From: Pirellulaceae bacterium
GTDB lineage: Bacteria > Planctomycetota > Planctomycetia > Pirellulales > Pirellulaceae
Reading direction: 5' to 3'
DNA: 64,000 bases
NCBI GenBank assembly: GCA_018402565.1
Contig: JAGYIQ010000006.1
Location: forward strand, 1-64,000
Of this stretch, positions 21,301 to 30,436 are shown one piece after another. The stretch's first letter is position 1, and every line of letters starts with the position of its first letter. Position numbers and translations under genes: made by a program. Under the pieces are notes generated by a model. The model saw only the letters and a list, made by a program, of their open reading frames with translations. It searched no databases and was not told the DNA's origin.

Positions 21301-22035
21301 GCGTTGACTCGGTACGATCAGCCGGCGATCGCTGCGACGACGTTGGAGCTGTTGCCGCAGTGGGATGGTGAGGTTCGGACGGCGGGCTTGGCGTTGCTCG
21401 TGTCGCGACCGGTTTGGTGTCGCCAATTGGTAGCGGCCTTGTCGGCGGGGGATGTGCCCTCGTCGTGGTTACCGGCGAATTTGGTGGATCAATTGCGTTC
21501 GGACCCGGATCTGGAGCTGCGTCGGGTGGCGGAGCAGTTGTTTCCGTCGCGGCGAGCGACGACGGCTCAGGTGCAGGCGTTGATCGCCGAGGTGGAGACG
21601 ACCTTGCGGGAGGCGGCGGGGAATCCGTACGGCGGCGAGGCGATCTACATGGAGCGGTGCGCGGCGTGTCACAAATTGTTCTTCAAAGGAGGCAACTTGG
21701 GGCCGGACTTGACCAGTTATCAACGAGACAATTTGGGTACGATGTTGATCAGTATTGTGAATCCGAGTGCCGAGATTCGCGAGGGTTACGAATTGTTGCG
21801 GGTCTTGACGGCGGATGGTCGGATCATGCAGGGCTTTCAGGTGGATCGCGACAACCAAGTGTTGGTGCTGCGTGGGCCGGACGGGCAGGACATGGCCTTG
21901 GCATTGGAGGAGATCGAGCAGTTGGAGGCGGCCGGCCGTAGCCTGATGCCGGACGGATTATTGGACGGATTGTCGCCACAACAGATTCGTGACTTGTTTG
22001 CCTATTTGCGAATTTCGCAGCCGTTTACGAACTGA
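18392..22035 (+). CDS. Sorbosone-dehydrogenase-like/HEAT/haem protein, interrupted by a -1 frameshift
   Basis: A planctomycete-type fusion. Order: signal helix, galactose-binding-like N-terminal domain, six-bladed propeller of the membrane-bound dehydrogenase kind (FDERGRLWVAQ, GPDGWLYGCQG, YVADMYEYYIAH), HEAT-like repeats, and a C-terminal haem domain with CAACH at 21658-21672 followed by KGGNLGPDLT, typical of Pirellula-type cytochromes. It probably oxidises a sugar or alcohol outside the membrane and passes electrons to the haem. The ATG at 18392 has GGGAG eight bases upstream and opens a signal peptide, but this frame ends at 18790. The conserved sequence GVAG continues as AFPPAYEP in another frame from the GGGG run at 18748-18751; one extra G would restore 1214 residues. 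Either a real lesion or a sequencing error. Confidence 0.85.
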
Positions 22036-22043
22036 TACGGTTA

Positions 22044-22145
22044 TGTAAACCAATTCCCCCTGTAAACCAATTCCCCCTGTAAACCAATTCCCCCTGTAAA
22101 CCAATTCCCCCTGTACACCATTTCCCCCTGTACACCATTTCCCCG
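22044..22145 (+). repeat. Left cap of the hairpin array: six 17-bp repeats
   Basis: TGTAAACCAATTCCCCC recurs at 22044, 22061, 22078, 22095, 22112 and 22129, exactly 17 bp apart; the last two have TGTACACCATTTCCCCC. It starts nine bases after the stop of the dehydrogenase gene and leads into the 251-bp array. The complementary word makes up the right cap. Confidence 0.92.
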
Positions 22146-25100
22146 AAATGGTCCTTCCTGCCAGGTCGCAGACCTGGCGGTTAGTACCCTTGCTCGACTT
22201 ATTTTTTGCTGGCGACAACGGTCGTGGAGCCATTTCGCTCAATTGGTCCTATGTGCCAGGCCGCACCGTGCAAGCTTTGTTAGTAGGCACGCCGCTATGG
22301 AGTTGCTGGCCCAACTGCCAGACCTGCGGTCTGGCCGGGAAACCAATTCGGGGAATTGGTCTACAGGGGAATTGGTCGACTGTAAACCATTTCCCCGAAA
22401 TGGTCCTTCCTGCCAGGTCGTAGACCTGGCGGTTAGTACCCTTGTTTGACTGTTTATTTGATGGGGAGACCGGTTTGTACACCAGTTTCTATAATGGTTC
22501 TTTGTGCCATGCCGCACGTTGCGAGTTGGATTTGTTAGCGGGCGGCGGTCGAGTTGCTGGCCCAACGCCCAGACCTGCGGTCTGGCGGGGAAACCAATTC
22601 GGGGAATTGGTTTGCAGGGGAATTGGTCGACTGTAAACCATTTCCCCGAAATGGTCCTTCCTGCCAGGTCGTAGACCTGGCGGTTAGTACCCTTGTTGGA
22701 CTTTGTTTTCGCTGACGACACCGGTCGTGGAGTATTTCCCTCAATTGGTCCTATGTGCCAGGCCGCACCGTGCAAGCTTTGTTAGTAGGCACGCCGCTAT
22801 GGAGTTGCTGGCTCAACGGCCAGACCTGCGGTCTGGCGGGGAAACCAATTCGGGGAATTGGTCTACAGGGGAATTGGTCGACTGTAAACCATTTCCCCGA
22901 AATGGTCCTTTGTGCCAGGTCGCAGACCTGGCGGTTAGTCCGCTTGTTCGACTTCCTGTTTGCTGGCCGCACTGGTCGTGGGGCAGTTCCCTGAATTGGT
23001 TCTTTGTGCCGGGCCGCACGTTGCGAGATGGATTTGTTGGCGGGCGGCGGTCGAGGTGTTGGCCGATGGCCAGACCTGCGGTCTGGCGGGGAAACCAATT
23101 CGGGGAATTGGTCTACAGGGGAATTGGTCTACTGTAAACCATTTCCCCGAAATGGTCCTTCCTGCCAGGTCGCAGACCTGGCGGTTAGTACCCTTGGCTA
23201 AACCGGAATTCTCGGGCCGACTCTGCTGCCCACCAAAGTACGTGCCCTTCTCTGCTAGCAATTTGTTTTGGGGTGATTCATTTGTAAATATCTGTCGGTT
23301 AAACTCTCTCGATGTGGCTTTTCGATGTGTTTTTCTTGCAAGGAGAATGTGATGGGAGAGGTACCTCAGTTTGGTTTTTTTGATCGCGAGCGTCCGACGG
23401 AATATCGAAAGCACAATTTGCCGCATTGGTTTCAATCGGGTGTTGCGATGTTCGTGACGTTTCGGTTGCTGGATTCGTTGCCATCCGAGGTCCTGCTGAG
23501 GATGCGACAAGAATTTTTGGCCTGGATCAAGTCGATGCACTTTTCTGAGATTCTCACGGAGGGGTTCTTTCAAGCCAAGACGCCCGCTTTCGAAGCTGCT
23601 ATGGAGTTGTTGTCACCGAGAGACAGAAAGCGGGTGGTAAAACGCTACGGTCAATTGTTTAATTTGGAATTGGATCGGTGCCACGGCGCCTGTCCGTTGA
23701 GGGATCCTGATGTGGCGAAGATAATGGCGGACCATATGCTGCATTTCGACGGCAAACGGTACGATTTGGATAGTTTCGTGGTCATGCCAAATCATATTCA
23801 CGCTATTTTGCAATTTCGCCCTGGTTACGTGTTAAAAGGGCTCAGCCAAAGTTGGTTGCGTCTATCGGCTCGGGGGATCAATGCTCATTTGAAACAGAGT
23901 GGCGCGTTGTGGCGGCCAGAGCCGTTTGATCACTTGATTCGCTCGGCGGAGCAGTTTGAACGTCTTCGCGTTTACATCCGGGAGAATCCGGAGATGGCAG
24001 GATTGCAGGAAGGTGAATTTTTCTACTACACGAGGTAGTGGAGTGAGTTGAGCAGTTGAATGATTGGGCCCGGTTCACGTGTAGACTCGTTCCTGGAAAT
24101 TTTTTTTGCCTGGTCGCGTGTGGCGAGTATTGCTTGTTGGCGGGCGGCGGTCGAGGTGCTGGGCGGATTGTCAGGTCTGCTCTGTAAACCATTTCCCCGA
24201 AATGGTCCTTTGTGCCAGGTCGCAGACCTGGCGGTTAGTACTCTTGTTTGACTTCGTTTTTGCTGGCCACACCGGTCGAGGAGTCTTTTCCCTCAATTGG
24301 TCCTTTGTGCCAGGTCGCACCGTGCAAGCTTTGTCAGTTGGCAGGCCGCCATCGAGGTGCTGGCCCAATGGCCAGCCCTGCGGTCTGGCGGGGAAACCAA
24401 TTCGGGGAATTGGTCTACAGGGGAATTGGTCTACTGTAAACCATTTCCCCGAAATGGTCCTTTGTGCCAGGTCGTAGACCTGGCGGTTAGTACCCTTGTT
24501 TGACTGTTTATTTGATGGGGAGACCGGTTTGTACACCAGTTTCTATAATGGTCCTATGTGCCAGGTCGCACTTTGCGAGATGGATTTGTTGGCGGGCGGC
24601 GATCGAGGTGCTGGCCCAACTGCCAGACCTGCGGTCTGGCGGGGAAACCAATTCGGGGAATTGGTCTACAGGGGAATTGGTCTACTGTAAACCATTTCCC
24701 CGAAATGGTCCTTTGTGCCAGGTCGTAGACCTGGCGGTTAGTACCCTTGTTTGACTGTTTATTTGATGGGGAGACCGGTTTGTACACCAGTTTCTATAAT
24801 GTTCCTATGTGCCAGGCCGCACGTTGCGAGATGGATTTGTTGGCGGGCGGCGGTCGAGGTGCTTGGCCCAATGGCCAGCCCTGCGGTCTGGCGGGGAAAC
24901 CAATTCGGGGAATTGGTCTACAGGGGAATTGGTCTACTGTAAACCATTTCCCCGAAATGGTCCTTTGTGCCAGGTCGCAGACCTGGCGGTTAGTACCCTT
25001 GTTTGACTTCCTGTTTGCTGGCCGCACTGGTCGTGGGGCCATTTGCCTCACTTGGTCCTATGTGCCATGCCGCACGTTGCGAGATGGATTTGTTAGCGGG

Positions 25101-26420
25101 CGGCGGTCGAGGTGCTGGCCCAATGGCCAGCCCTGCGGTCTGGCGGGGAAACCAATTCGGGGAATTGGTTTACAGGGGAATTGGTCGACTGTAAACCATT
25201 TCCCCGAAATGGTCCTTTGTGCCAGGTCGTAGACCTGGCGGTTAGTACCCTTGTTTGACTTCGTTTTTGCTGGCCGCACTGGTCGTGGGGCCATTTGCCT
25301 CACTTGGTCCTATGTGCCAGGCCGCACGTTGCGAGATGGATTTGTTGGCGGGCGGCGGTCGAGGTGCTGGGCGGATGGCCAGACCTGGGGTCTGGCGGGG
25401 AAACCAATTCGGGGAATTGGTCTACAGGGGAATTGGTCGACTGTAAACCATTTCCCCGAAATGGTCCTTTGTGCCAGGTCGTAGACCTGGCGGTTAGTAC
25501 CCTTGTTAGACTTCGTTTTTGCTGGCCACACCGGTCGTGGCGCCATTTGCCTCACTTGGTCCTATGTGCCATGCCGCACGTTGCGAGATGGATTTGTTAG
25601 CGGGCGGCGGTCGAGGTGCTTGGCCGATGGCCAGCCCTGCGGTCTGGCGGGGAAACCAATTCGGGGAATTGGTCTACAGGGGAATTGGTCGACTGTAAAC
25701 CATTTCCCCGAAATGGTCCTTTGTGCCAGGTCGTAGACCTGGCGGTTAGTACCCTTGTTAGACTTCGTTTTTGCTGGCCACACCGGTCGTGGCGCCATTT
25801 GCCTCACTTGGTCCTATGTGCCATGCCGCACGTTGCGAGATGGATTTGTTAGCGGGCGGCGGTCGAGGTGCTTGGCTGATGGCCAGCCCTGCGGTCTGGC
25901 GGGAAACCAACCCGGGGAATTGGTCTACAGGGGAATTGGTTCACTGTAAACCATTTCCCCGAAATGGTCCTTTGTGCCAGGTCGTAGACCTGGCGGTTAG
26001 TACCCTTGTTTGACTTCCTGTTTGCTGGCCGCACTGGTCGTGGGGCAGTTCCCTGAATTGGTTCTTTGTGCCGGGTCGCACTTTGCGAGATGGATTTGTT
26101 GGCGGGCGGCGGTCGAGGTGCTGGGCGGATGGCCAGACCTGCGGTCTGGCGGGGAAACCAATTCGGGGAATTGGTCTACAGGGGAATTGGTCGACTGTAA
26201 ACCATTTCCCCGAAATGGTCCTTTGTGCCAGGTCGTAGACCTGGCGGTTAGTACCCTTGTTTGACTTCCTGTTTGCTGGCCGCACTGGTCGTGGGGCAGT
26301 TCCCTGAATTGGTTCTTTGTGCCGGGCCGCACGTTGCGAGATGGATTTGTTGGCGGGCGGCGGTCGAGGTGCTTGGCCCAATGGCCAGCCCTGCGGTCTG
26401 GCGGGGAAACCAATTCGGGG
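22129..26420. repeat. REPIN-like array, fourteen ~251-bp units
   Basis: The landmark TGTAAACC(ATTTCC) occurs at 22129, 22381, 22632, 22883, 23133, 24183, 24435, 24686, 24938, 25190, 25442, 25694, 25945 and 26196, mostly 250-252 bp apart; the one long interval contains the RAYT gene. Each unit has four perfect hairpins with 3-nt loops: ACCATTTC-CCC-GAAATGGT, CCAGGTC-GCA-GACCTGG (loop sometimes GTA), then after ~130 bp CCAGACC-TGC-GGTCTGG and ACCAATTC-GGG-GAATTGGT. The second pair is the inverted equivalent of the first, with paired base changes that keep the stems. Peptides translated across the units are artefacts. Confidence 0.9.
23352..24038 (+). CDS. REP-associated tyrosine transposase (RAYT, Y1/HUH family)
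   Basis: 228 residues. Single-strand DNA transposase-like protein of the IS200-related TnpA-REP family. The HUH motif is PNHIH (H148, H150) within SFVVMPNHIHAIL, and the C-terminal helix reads LWRPEPFDHLIRSAEQFERLRVYIRENP, the family signature with Tyr208 as the likely nucleophile. The ATG at 23352 is preceded by AAGGAGA at 23340-23346; an in-frame start nine codons upstream has no such site. It lies alone inside the array of hairpin units at 22.1-26.4 kb, as expected for a domesticated transposase that acts on REP hairpins. No full terminal IS ends are visible, and its flanks (23190-23350, 24039-24180) are unique apart from a truncated unit on the right. Confidence 0.88.
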   Translation: MGEVPQFGFFDRERPTEYRKHNLPHWFQSGVAMFVTFRLLDSLPSEVLLRMRQEFLAWIKSMHFSEILTEGFFQAKTPAFEAAMELLSPRDRKRVVKRYGQLFNLELDRCHGACPLRDPDVAKIMADHMLHFDGKRYDLDSFVVMPNHIHAILQFRPGYVLKGLSQSWLRLSARGINAHLKQSGALWRPEPFDHLIRSAEQFERLRVYIRENPEMAGLQEGEFFYYTR

Positions 26421-26500
26421 AATTGGTTTACAGGGGAATTGGTTTACAGGGGAATTGGTCTACAGGGGAATTGGTTTACAGGGGAATTGGTCTACGGGGC
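26411..26500 (+). repeat. Right cap of the hairpin array: 16-bp repeats
   Basis: TACAGGGGAATTGGTT recurs at 26429, 26445, 26461 and 26477, with a degenerate fifth copy (TACGGGGCC) at 26493, 16 bp apart. It is the reverse complement of the left cap word with one base fewer in the G run, so the array is closed by inverted short repeats. Confidence 0.9.
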
Positions 26501-26705
26501 CAGTGGTTTACCGTTTTGGCCCACTTGAGGGAATTGCGGGGATTGGGCACTATAGGGAGCGGTGGGGGCGTGACAGAGCGGTTGCGTGAAATCGGGGGCG
26601 GACGGTCGGTTATCGTCCGTGAAACGCGGCGGAACTGGAGAAATTGGGGTGGAAGTGGCGATGATACGGTGGGCTGCGTCCACGACAGAGCGGTGAGGCT
26701 GGTTT

Positions 26706-27032
26706 ATGGCACTATTTGAAATCGAGACGGACGGCCACATTGTGATTACGTGGGCGGTTGATGAAAACGCCGCTCGGAAGGTGGTTGACGACGCGTTCCC
26801 CTACGAGGCGGTGCGGCGGATTGTCAAGCGACCGCGAGACAGTTGGGTGATCAGCAAGAGTGCCCTGGGTCTGCTCTCCGAGCCGTCGCAGCCCTGCGAT
26901 GTCGCTCGCGAGTGCTTGTTGAGTGCTGGGGGCGACAAAGTTCGGGCGGTCCGGTTGTATATGAACCAGACCGGGGACGACTTGGAGACGGCCAAAAAGG
27001 CGATCGAGTCGAACATGGCGATGGGGTGGTAA
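26706..27032 (+). CDS. Small conserved-looking protein with an L7/L12-like C-terminal helix pair
   Basis: 108 residues, no signal peptide, so probably cytosolic. The N-terminal half (MALFEIETDGHIVITWAVDE) is beta-rich. The C-terminal part, KVRAVRLYMNQTGDDLETAKKAIES, resembles the helix-turn-helix of the ribosomal L7/L12 C-terminal domain, in which KVxVIKxVRExTGLGLKEAKxxVE is typical. That likeness is by eye and short. The stop codon overlaps the start of the methyltransferase gene (TAATG at 27030-27034), so the two are translationally coupled and may act together. A promoter would have to lie in the 200 bp after the hairpin array; I see no certain one. Confidence 0.6.
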   Translation: MALFEIETDGHIVITWAVDENAARKVVDDAFPYEAVRRIVKRPRDSWVISKSALGLLSEPSQPCDVARECLLSAGGDKVRAVRLYMNQTGDDLETAKKAIESNMAMGW

Positions 27033-27757
27033 TGCCGCCTGATGGTTCACGTGGCGTTCCGCCGGATTTGCTGAGAGATTGGTCCGACCGCGAGACCCTG
27101 GTCGAACACTTGGCCGGCCGATTTCCTCTGGCCAACTCACGCTTAGAAGTGGCGGGCCAGGACCTGGAGTTGCTGGCGGTCGCCAACCCGCACGACAATA
27201 TCGATGACTTGATGGGCGAGGTCGTGGAGGGCGATTTCCAGTGGGAGCCGTTCTGGGCTCAGGCTTGGCCCAGTGCTTTGAGCTTGGGCCAATGGATGGC
27301 GTTGGAGCGGCCTCAGGCTTGGGCGGGGTGTCGTGTCTTGGATTTGGGCTGCGGGGTCGGCGTATGCGGGTGTATCGCAGCCTCTCTGGGAGCGACCGTG
27401 ACCCTGGCCGATTATGCTCGGCCGGCCGTCTTATTTGCGGCCGCAAACGTGTGGCCGTGGCGTGCGACGGCGACGGCTCGGGTGGTTGATTGGCATCACG
27501 ATCGGCTGGGCGAGCGATTTGACGTGATTTTGGGGGCGGATATCGTCTACGAGCAGCGGAATTGGGATGCGTTGCAGCAGTTCTTCTTGGAGCATTTGGC
27601 CGACGGCGGCGAGTTGATTCTGACGGAACCGGGGCGAGAAACCGGCGAAACTTTCCAGGCATTTTTAAAACAGCATGGCTGGGATTTGCAGGCGGCGGTG
27701 TTGAAGATCTTGGACAACCAGCGTCCCTTGCGGTTACTGCTGGCGAAGTTGAAGTAG
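27032..27757 (+). CDS. Class I SAM-dependent methyltransferase (METTL21/family-16 like)
   Basis: 241 residues. The SAM-binding motif I is VLDLGCGVGVCG, preceded by FWAQAWPSALSLGQWM, the ordering seen in family-16 protein lysine methyltransferases (METTL20/21 and bacterial ETF-beta methyltransferases). Motif II acid is LADYA; the post-motif segment VILGADIVYEQRNW matches the family's DVVY-type motif. The substrate is therefore likely a protein lysine, although small molecules are not excluded. I chose the ATG at 27032, which overlaps the preceding stop as TAATG; a longer frame from 26843 reads across the preceding gene out of frame and is rejected. Translational coupling hints that the 108-residue protein could be its substrate or partner. 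Confidence 0.8.
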   Translation: MPPDGSRGVPPDLLRDWSDRETLVEHLAGRFPLANSRLEVAGQDLELLAVANPHDNIDDLMGEVVEGDFQWEPFWAQAWPSALSLGQWMALERPQAWAGCRVLDLGCGVGVCGCIAASLGATVTLADYARPAVLFAAANVWPWRATATARVVDWHHDRLGERFDVILGADIVYEQRNWDALQQFFLEHLADGGELILTEPGRETGETFQAFLKQHGWDLQAAVLKILDNQRPLRLLLAKLK

Positions 27758-27898
27758 CCCGTAAGACTTGTCCGAGATTCCATGCGGGCCGAGATTCTGC
27801 TGCTCGAGGGGCATCACGGTGTCTCTACGGGGGGGCGGGTCGTTGCCGCTCGTGGTTCCGGTCTTGGGGGTGCTGATCGGCCGGCGGCGGCGTGCCAG

Positions 27899-29362
27899 TC
27901 ACTCGGGCAGCGGCAGGAGTGCTCGGATTTGAAAGCCTGCGGGCTGGCGATTGTGCCAAGTCAGGTGCCCCTGGTGGGCTTCGACAATCCGGAGGGCTTT
28001 GGCCAGGCCGAAGCCGAGGCCGCGACCGGCTTCTCGGCCGGAGTAGAACGGGTCGCAGAGGAACGGCAGCGATTCGGGTGCCGGCGAGTGCCCCGCGTCG
28101 AGGACATCGAGGACAACGGTGGCGTGTCCAGCGGGCGATGTGTGGGATCCCAGTCGCACGATGATCTCGGCGGTCTCCGGGCAGGCGGCGACGGCTTCGA
28201 CGGCGTTCCGGGCGAGGGCTTGCACCAGGACCCCAAATTGGTGCGGGTCGACATGGGCGATCATGGCGTCAGCCGGCAATTGGAGTTCGATCGGGTGAGC
28301 GGGGTTGGCCAGTTGTCGTCGCAGGGCCGCGACGTTCTGGGTCACAAGGGCCACCAGGTCGACGCGTTGCGGTCGATGGGGCGGCGGCGAGGCGTAGTGC
28401 ATGAGATTGGCCAGCATGTCGAACGCGCGAAAAGCTTGGGCGTTGATTGTTTGCAGGGTCTGGCGGCGTTGGAGATTCGTCTCGCTGGGCAACAGCGTTT
28501 GGGCTCGGGTGGCGATGTTCGCCAGTGGATTGTTGATCTCGTGGCTGGCGCCGTAGGCCAGGCGTTTGAGCGACGCCAGTTTTTCTTGCTCGAGTTGTCG
28601 GCTCCAAACGAGGCGTTCTTGCAACAGCATGACGCGGGCGATGAGCCCGGTTTGGAGGCTGGGGCAGGCAGGCTCGCCAGAGCGACTGGGGGGATCCCCT
28701 GTCACGTCGGACGCTGGGAAGTAGGCCGTGTCGAGCGTCGGGAAGGGGGCCGCATCGGCCGGGATTGCTGGGTTGTCTGACCGCTTCAATGGGTGGGAAA
28801 TGTGTTGGGAGAGGTGTGAGTCAATCGGTGAGGCTGACTCGAGATAACTCCATAGTGTGGGCAGCCAGTCGTGCGCGGGGAGGTCTGCCGGAGAGTCGCC
28901 GGTGGTGGAGGCATCGACTCTGCCGGGCGGCTTGCGGGAACGGCGCGATTTGGGTGGAGGGAGTTCGTGAAGCGAGTCGGCGGAGAGTAGAGGCTGGTTC
29001 AGCCAGTTGAGTAACGTTGACAGGCGGTCCAAGAGAGCAGGCAGTGACGGCGAGTTGAGCGGCGGTAGGCAGTATGCGTCGCGTGGGACAAGTGCGTCGG
29101 CTCCGAGTGGCGTGTCGGCCGAGTTGTCAGGCCCGTTGTCTGCGGGGAGTTGCGGCAGTTGTAAGGCCGCGGCGACAGCCGGAATTGCCTGGTGGAGGGA
29201 GGCGAGAAGTGGCGCGTCGTGCCCGCCGCCTTCCGGAGCGGAGTCCGTTCCGGAAGGGCGAGGTACGATGGCAGCGGAGCAACGGATCGCTTGGTCCAGG
29301 GCAGCGGCCAAGGCCAACTGATCGGAGCGAGACCAAGCGAGGCGGCTCGAGGCGGACGGCAT
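27899..29362 (-). CDS. Sensor histidine kinase
   Basis: About 487 residues, no membrane helices, so a cytoplasmic kinase. The HisKA box YGASHEINNPLANI (His near residue 274) is followed by the N box QALARNAVEA, a modified G1 box (DAGHS in place of DxGxG), and the G2 box GRGLGFGLAKALRIVEAHQG. The first ~240 residues are Ala/Pro/Ser-rich, with no PAS or GAF domain that I can recognise, so the input signal is unknown. I start at the ATG at 29360-29362, which has AGGTG six bases upstream; a GTG three codons earlier (29371) is the alternative. It starts 20 bp after the response regulator stop and forms a two-gene operon with it, so the regulator is the likely phosphoryl acceptor. Confidence 0.85.
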   Translation of the reverse strand: MPSASSRLAWSRSDQLALAAALDQAIRCSAAIVPRPSGTDSAPEGGGHDAPLLASLHQAIPAVAAALQLPQLPADNGPDNSADTPLGADALVPRDAYCLPPLNSPSLPALLDRLSTLLNWLNQPLLSADSLHELPPPKSRRSRKPPGRVDASTTGDSPADLPAHDWLPTLWSYLESASPIDSHLSQHISHPLKRSDNPAIPADAAPFPTLDTAYFPASDVTGDPPSRSGEPACPSLQTGLIARVMLLQERLVWSRQLEQEKLASLKRLAYGASHEINNPLANIATRAQTLLPSETNLQRRQTLQTINAQAFRAFDMLANLMHYASPPPHRPQRVDLVALVTQNVAALRRQLANPAHPIELQLPADAMIAHVDPHQFGVLVQALARNAVEAVAACPETAEIIVRLGSHTSPAGHATVVLDVLDAGHSPAPESLPFLCDPFYSGREAGRGLGFGLAKALRIVEAHQGHLTWHNRQPAGFQIRALLPLPE

Positions 29363-29382
29363 AGCGGTCACCTAGCGAGGGG

Positions 29383-29973
29383 TTAGGTGCCGGTGGCGGC
29401 GCGTTCCATATCGAGCAATTCGCAGCAACGGTTCAGCAGGTCCTCGACGGCGAAGGGCTTGTTCATAAAGTCGTTGGCGCCGGCTTTGCGGAGGTCCTCG
29501 ATCTTCTCTTGTTCGATCATGCCGGAGATGCACATGATCTTGACGGCTTCCAGGCCGCTGTCGCCGCGGACTCGAGCGCAGACTTCGCGACCGTTGATGT
29601 CTGGCAGCATCACATCGAGGACCACCAGATCGGGCTCGAACTCCAGGATCATCATGCCGGCGTTGAAGCCATTGTTGGCGGTGCGAACGTCGAAACGCCC
29701 GTCGCGTGAGAACACGTCTTGCATCAGCTCGACCAGTTCCACGTCGTCATCGACCAGCAGGACTTTTCGCTTGCCGCTCTCCAGGGCATCGGTCGGGATG
29801 CCGTTGTCTCGCATGAACACGTACAACTGATCGCGGGGAATGCGGCGAAAGCGGCTGCCGGGGACGCGAAAGCCTTTGAGTGTGCCGTTGTCGAAGCAGC
29901 GGATGATGGTCTGCTGACTGACTTTGCAGATCTTGGCGGCTTCGCCAGTAGTAAAGACGGTCTTCTTGGTCAT
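29383..29973 (-). CDS. Response regulator with N-terminal excisionase-type DNA-binding domain
   Basis: 196 residues in reversed order compared with most regulators: an excisionase/MerR-like helix-turn-helix (residues 4-55, FTTGEAAKICKVSQQTIIRCFDNGTL... then GFRVPGSRFRRIP) followed by a receiver domain from residue 69. Receiver residues are complete: acidic pocket DDD (75-77), phospho-acceptor Asp120 in VVLDVMLPD, Ser150 and Lys172 in MNKPF. A GGAAAGGAAG site precedes the ATG at 29971-29973. The partner kinase lies directly downstream. Expected to bind DNA in a phosphorylation-dependent way; its targets cannot be read from the window. Confidence 0.9.
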   Translation of the reverse strand: MTKKTVFTTGEAAKICKVSQQTIIRCFDNGTLKGFRVPGSRFRRIPRDQLYVFMRDNGIPTDALESGKRKVLLVDDDVELVELMQDVFSRDGRFDVRTANNGFNAGMMILEFEPDLVVLDVMLPDINGREVCARVRGDSGLEAVKIMCISGMIEQEKIEDLRKAGANDFMNKPFAVEDLLNRCCELLDMERAATGT

Positions 29974-30436
29974 GGAATCTTCCTTTCCGTGCGCCGGTAA
30001 ATGTTGGAACTACGCTGCGGATGAGCGAGGGGTTCCACCGAGTCAATCCATTGGTTTCGGGCGGTGGGGGCCGGTCGGCTCCCAGGCAAGCTTGGAGGGG
30101 TAGGTCGCCGAGTGCTCGCAGTGCCCGCCAGTTCCCCTGGGTTCCCGGTTTACCTGGATCCCAGAGTCGCTGGAGCTCGGCCTTCGCTTGAACTCTCAGT
30201 TTGCCTTATCTACGAGTTTGCCAAGTTTGCCCCTGTCGCCGGAATATAGCCCAAAGTCCCCAGACAGGTCAACGTGAATTCTGACGGCGTAAACTGCTGA
30301 AAATACTGAGTTTGCGGTAGGCGGCCGAAAATGGGCAAAATTATCTGACGCGGAAAATTGACGTTTTAAAAGCTGGGGAAGCTTGCTAACTTCCCAGCAG
30401 GCGACTGATGTGGGGTTCGGGAGAGAAAACGACTGC
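29974..30436. other. Divergent intergenic region with a hairpin near 30385
   Basis: 463 bp between the leftward two-component operon and the rightward lipoprotein gene, so it must carry both promoters; no gene is visible. At 30372-30398 GCTGGGGAAG pairs with CTTCCCAGC (one bulged G, loop of about 8), 39 bp before the lipoprotein start. The minus-strand side is followed by TTTTAAAA, so it could be a terminator for leftward transcription or a leader structure. Confidence 0.5.

Noticed and set aside
22044..26500. CRISPR array
   Set aside because: Units are 251 bp and tandem with no unique spacers, and no cas gene is near; the heptamer and 17-bp tracts likewise have no spacers.
26548..26559. CACTATAGGGAG, identical to the core of the phage T7 promoter
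   Set aside because: The upstream half of the T7 promoter is absent and there is no phage polymerase; a 12-base match by chance is plausible.
22148..26719. Many 60-210 codon frames across the 251-bp units
   Set aside because: They occur on both strands of every unit and are broken by the hairpins; no initiation sites.
26843..27031. Longer methyltransferase start at 26843
   Set aside because: It reads through the 108-residue gene in another frame; TAATG coupling supports the start at 27032.
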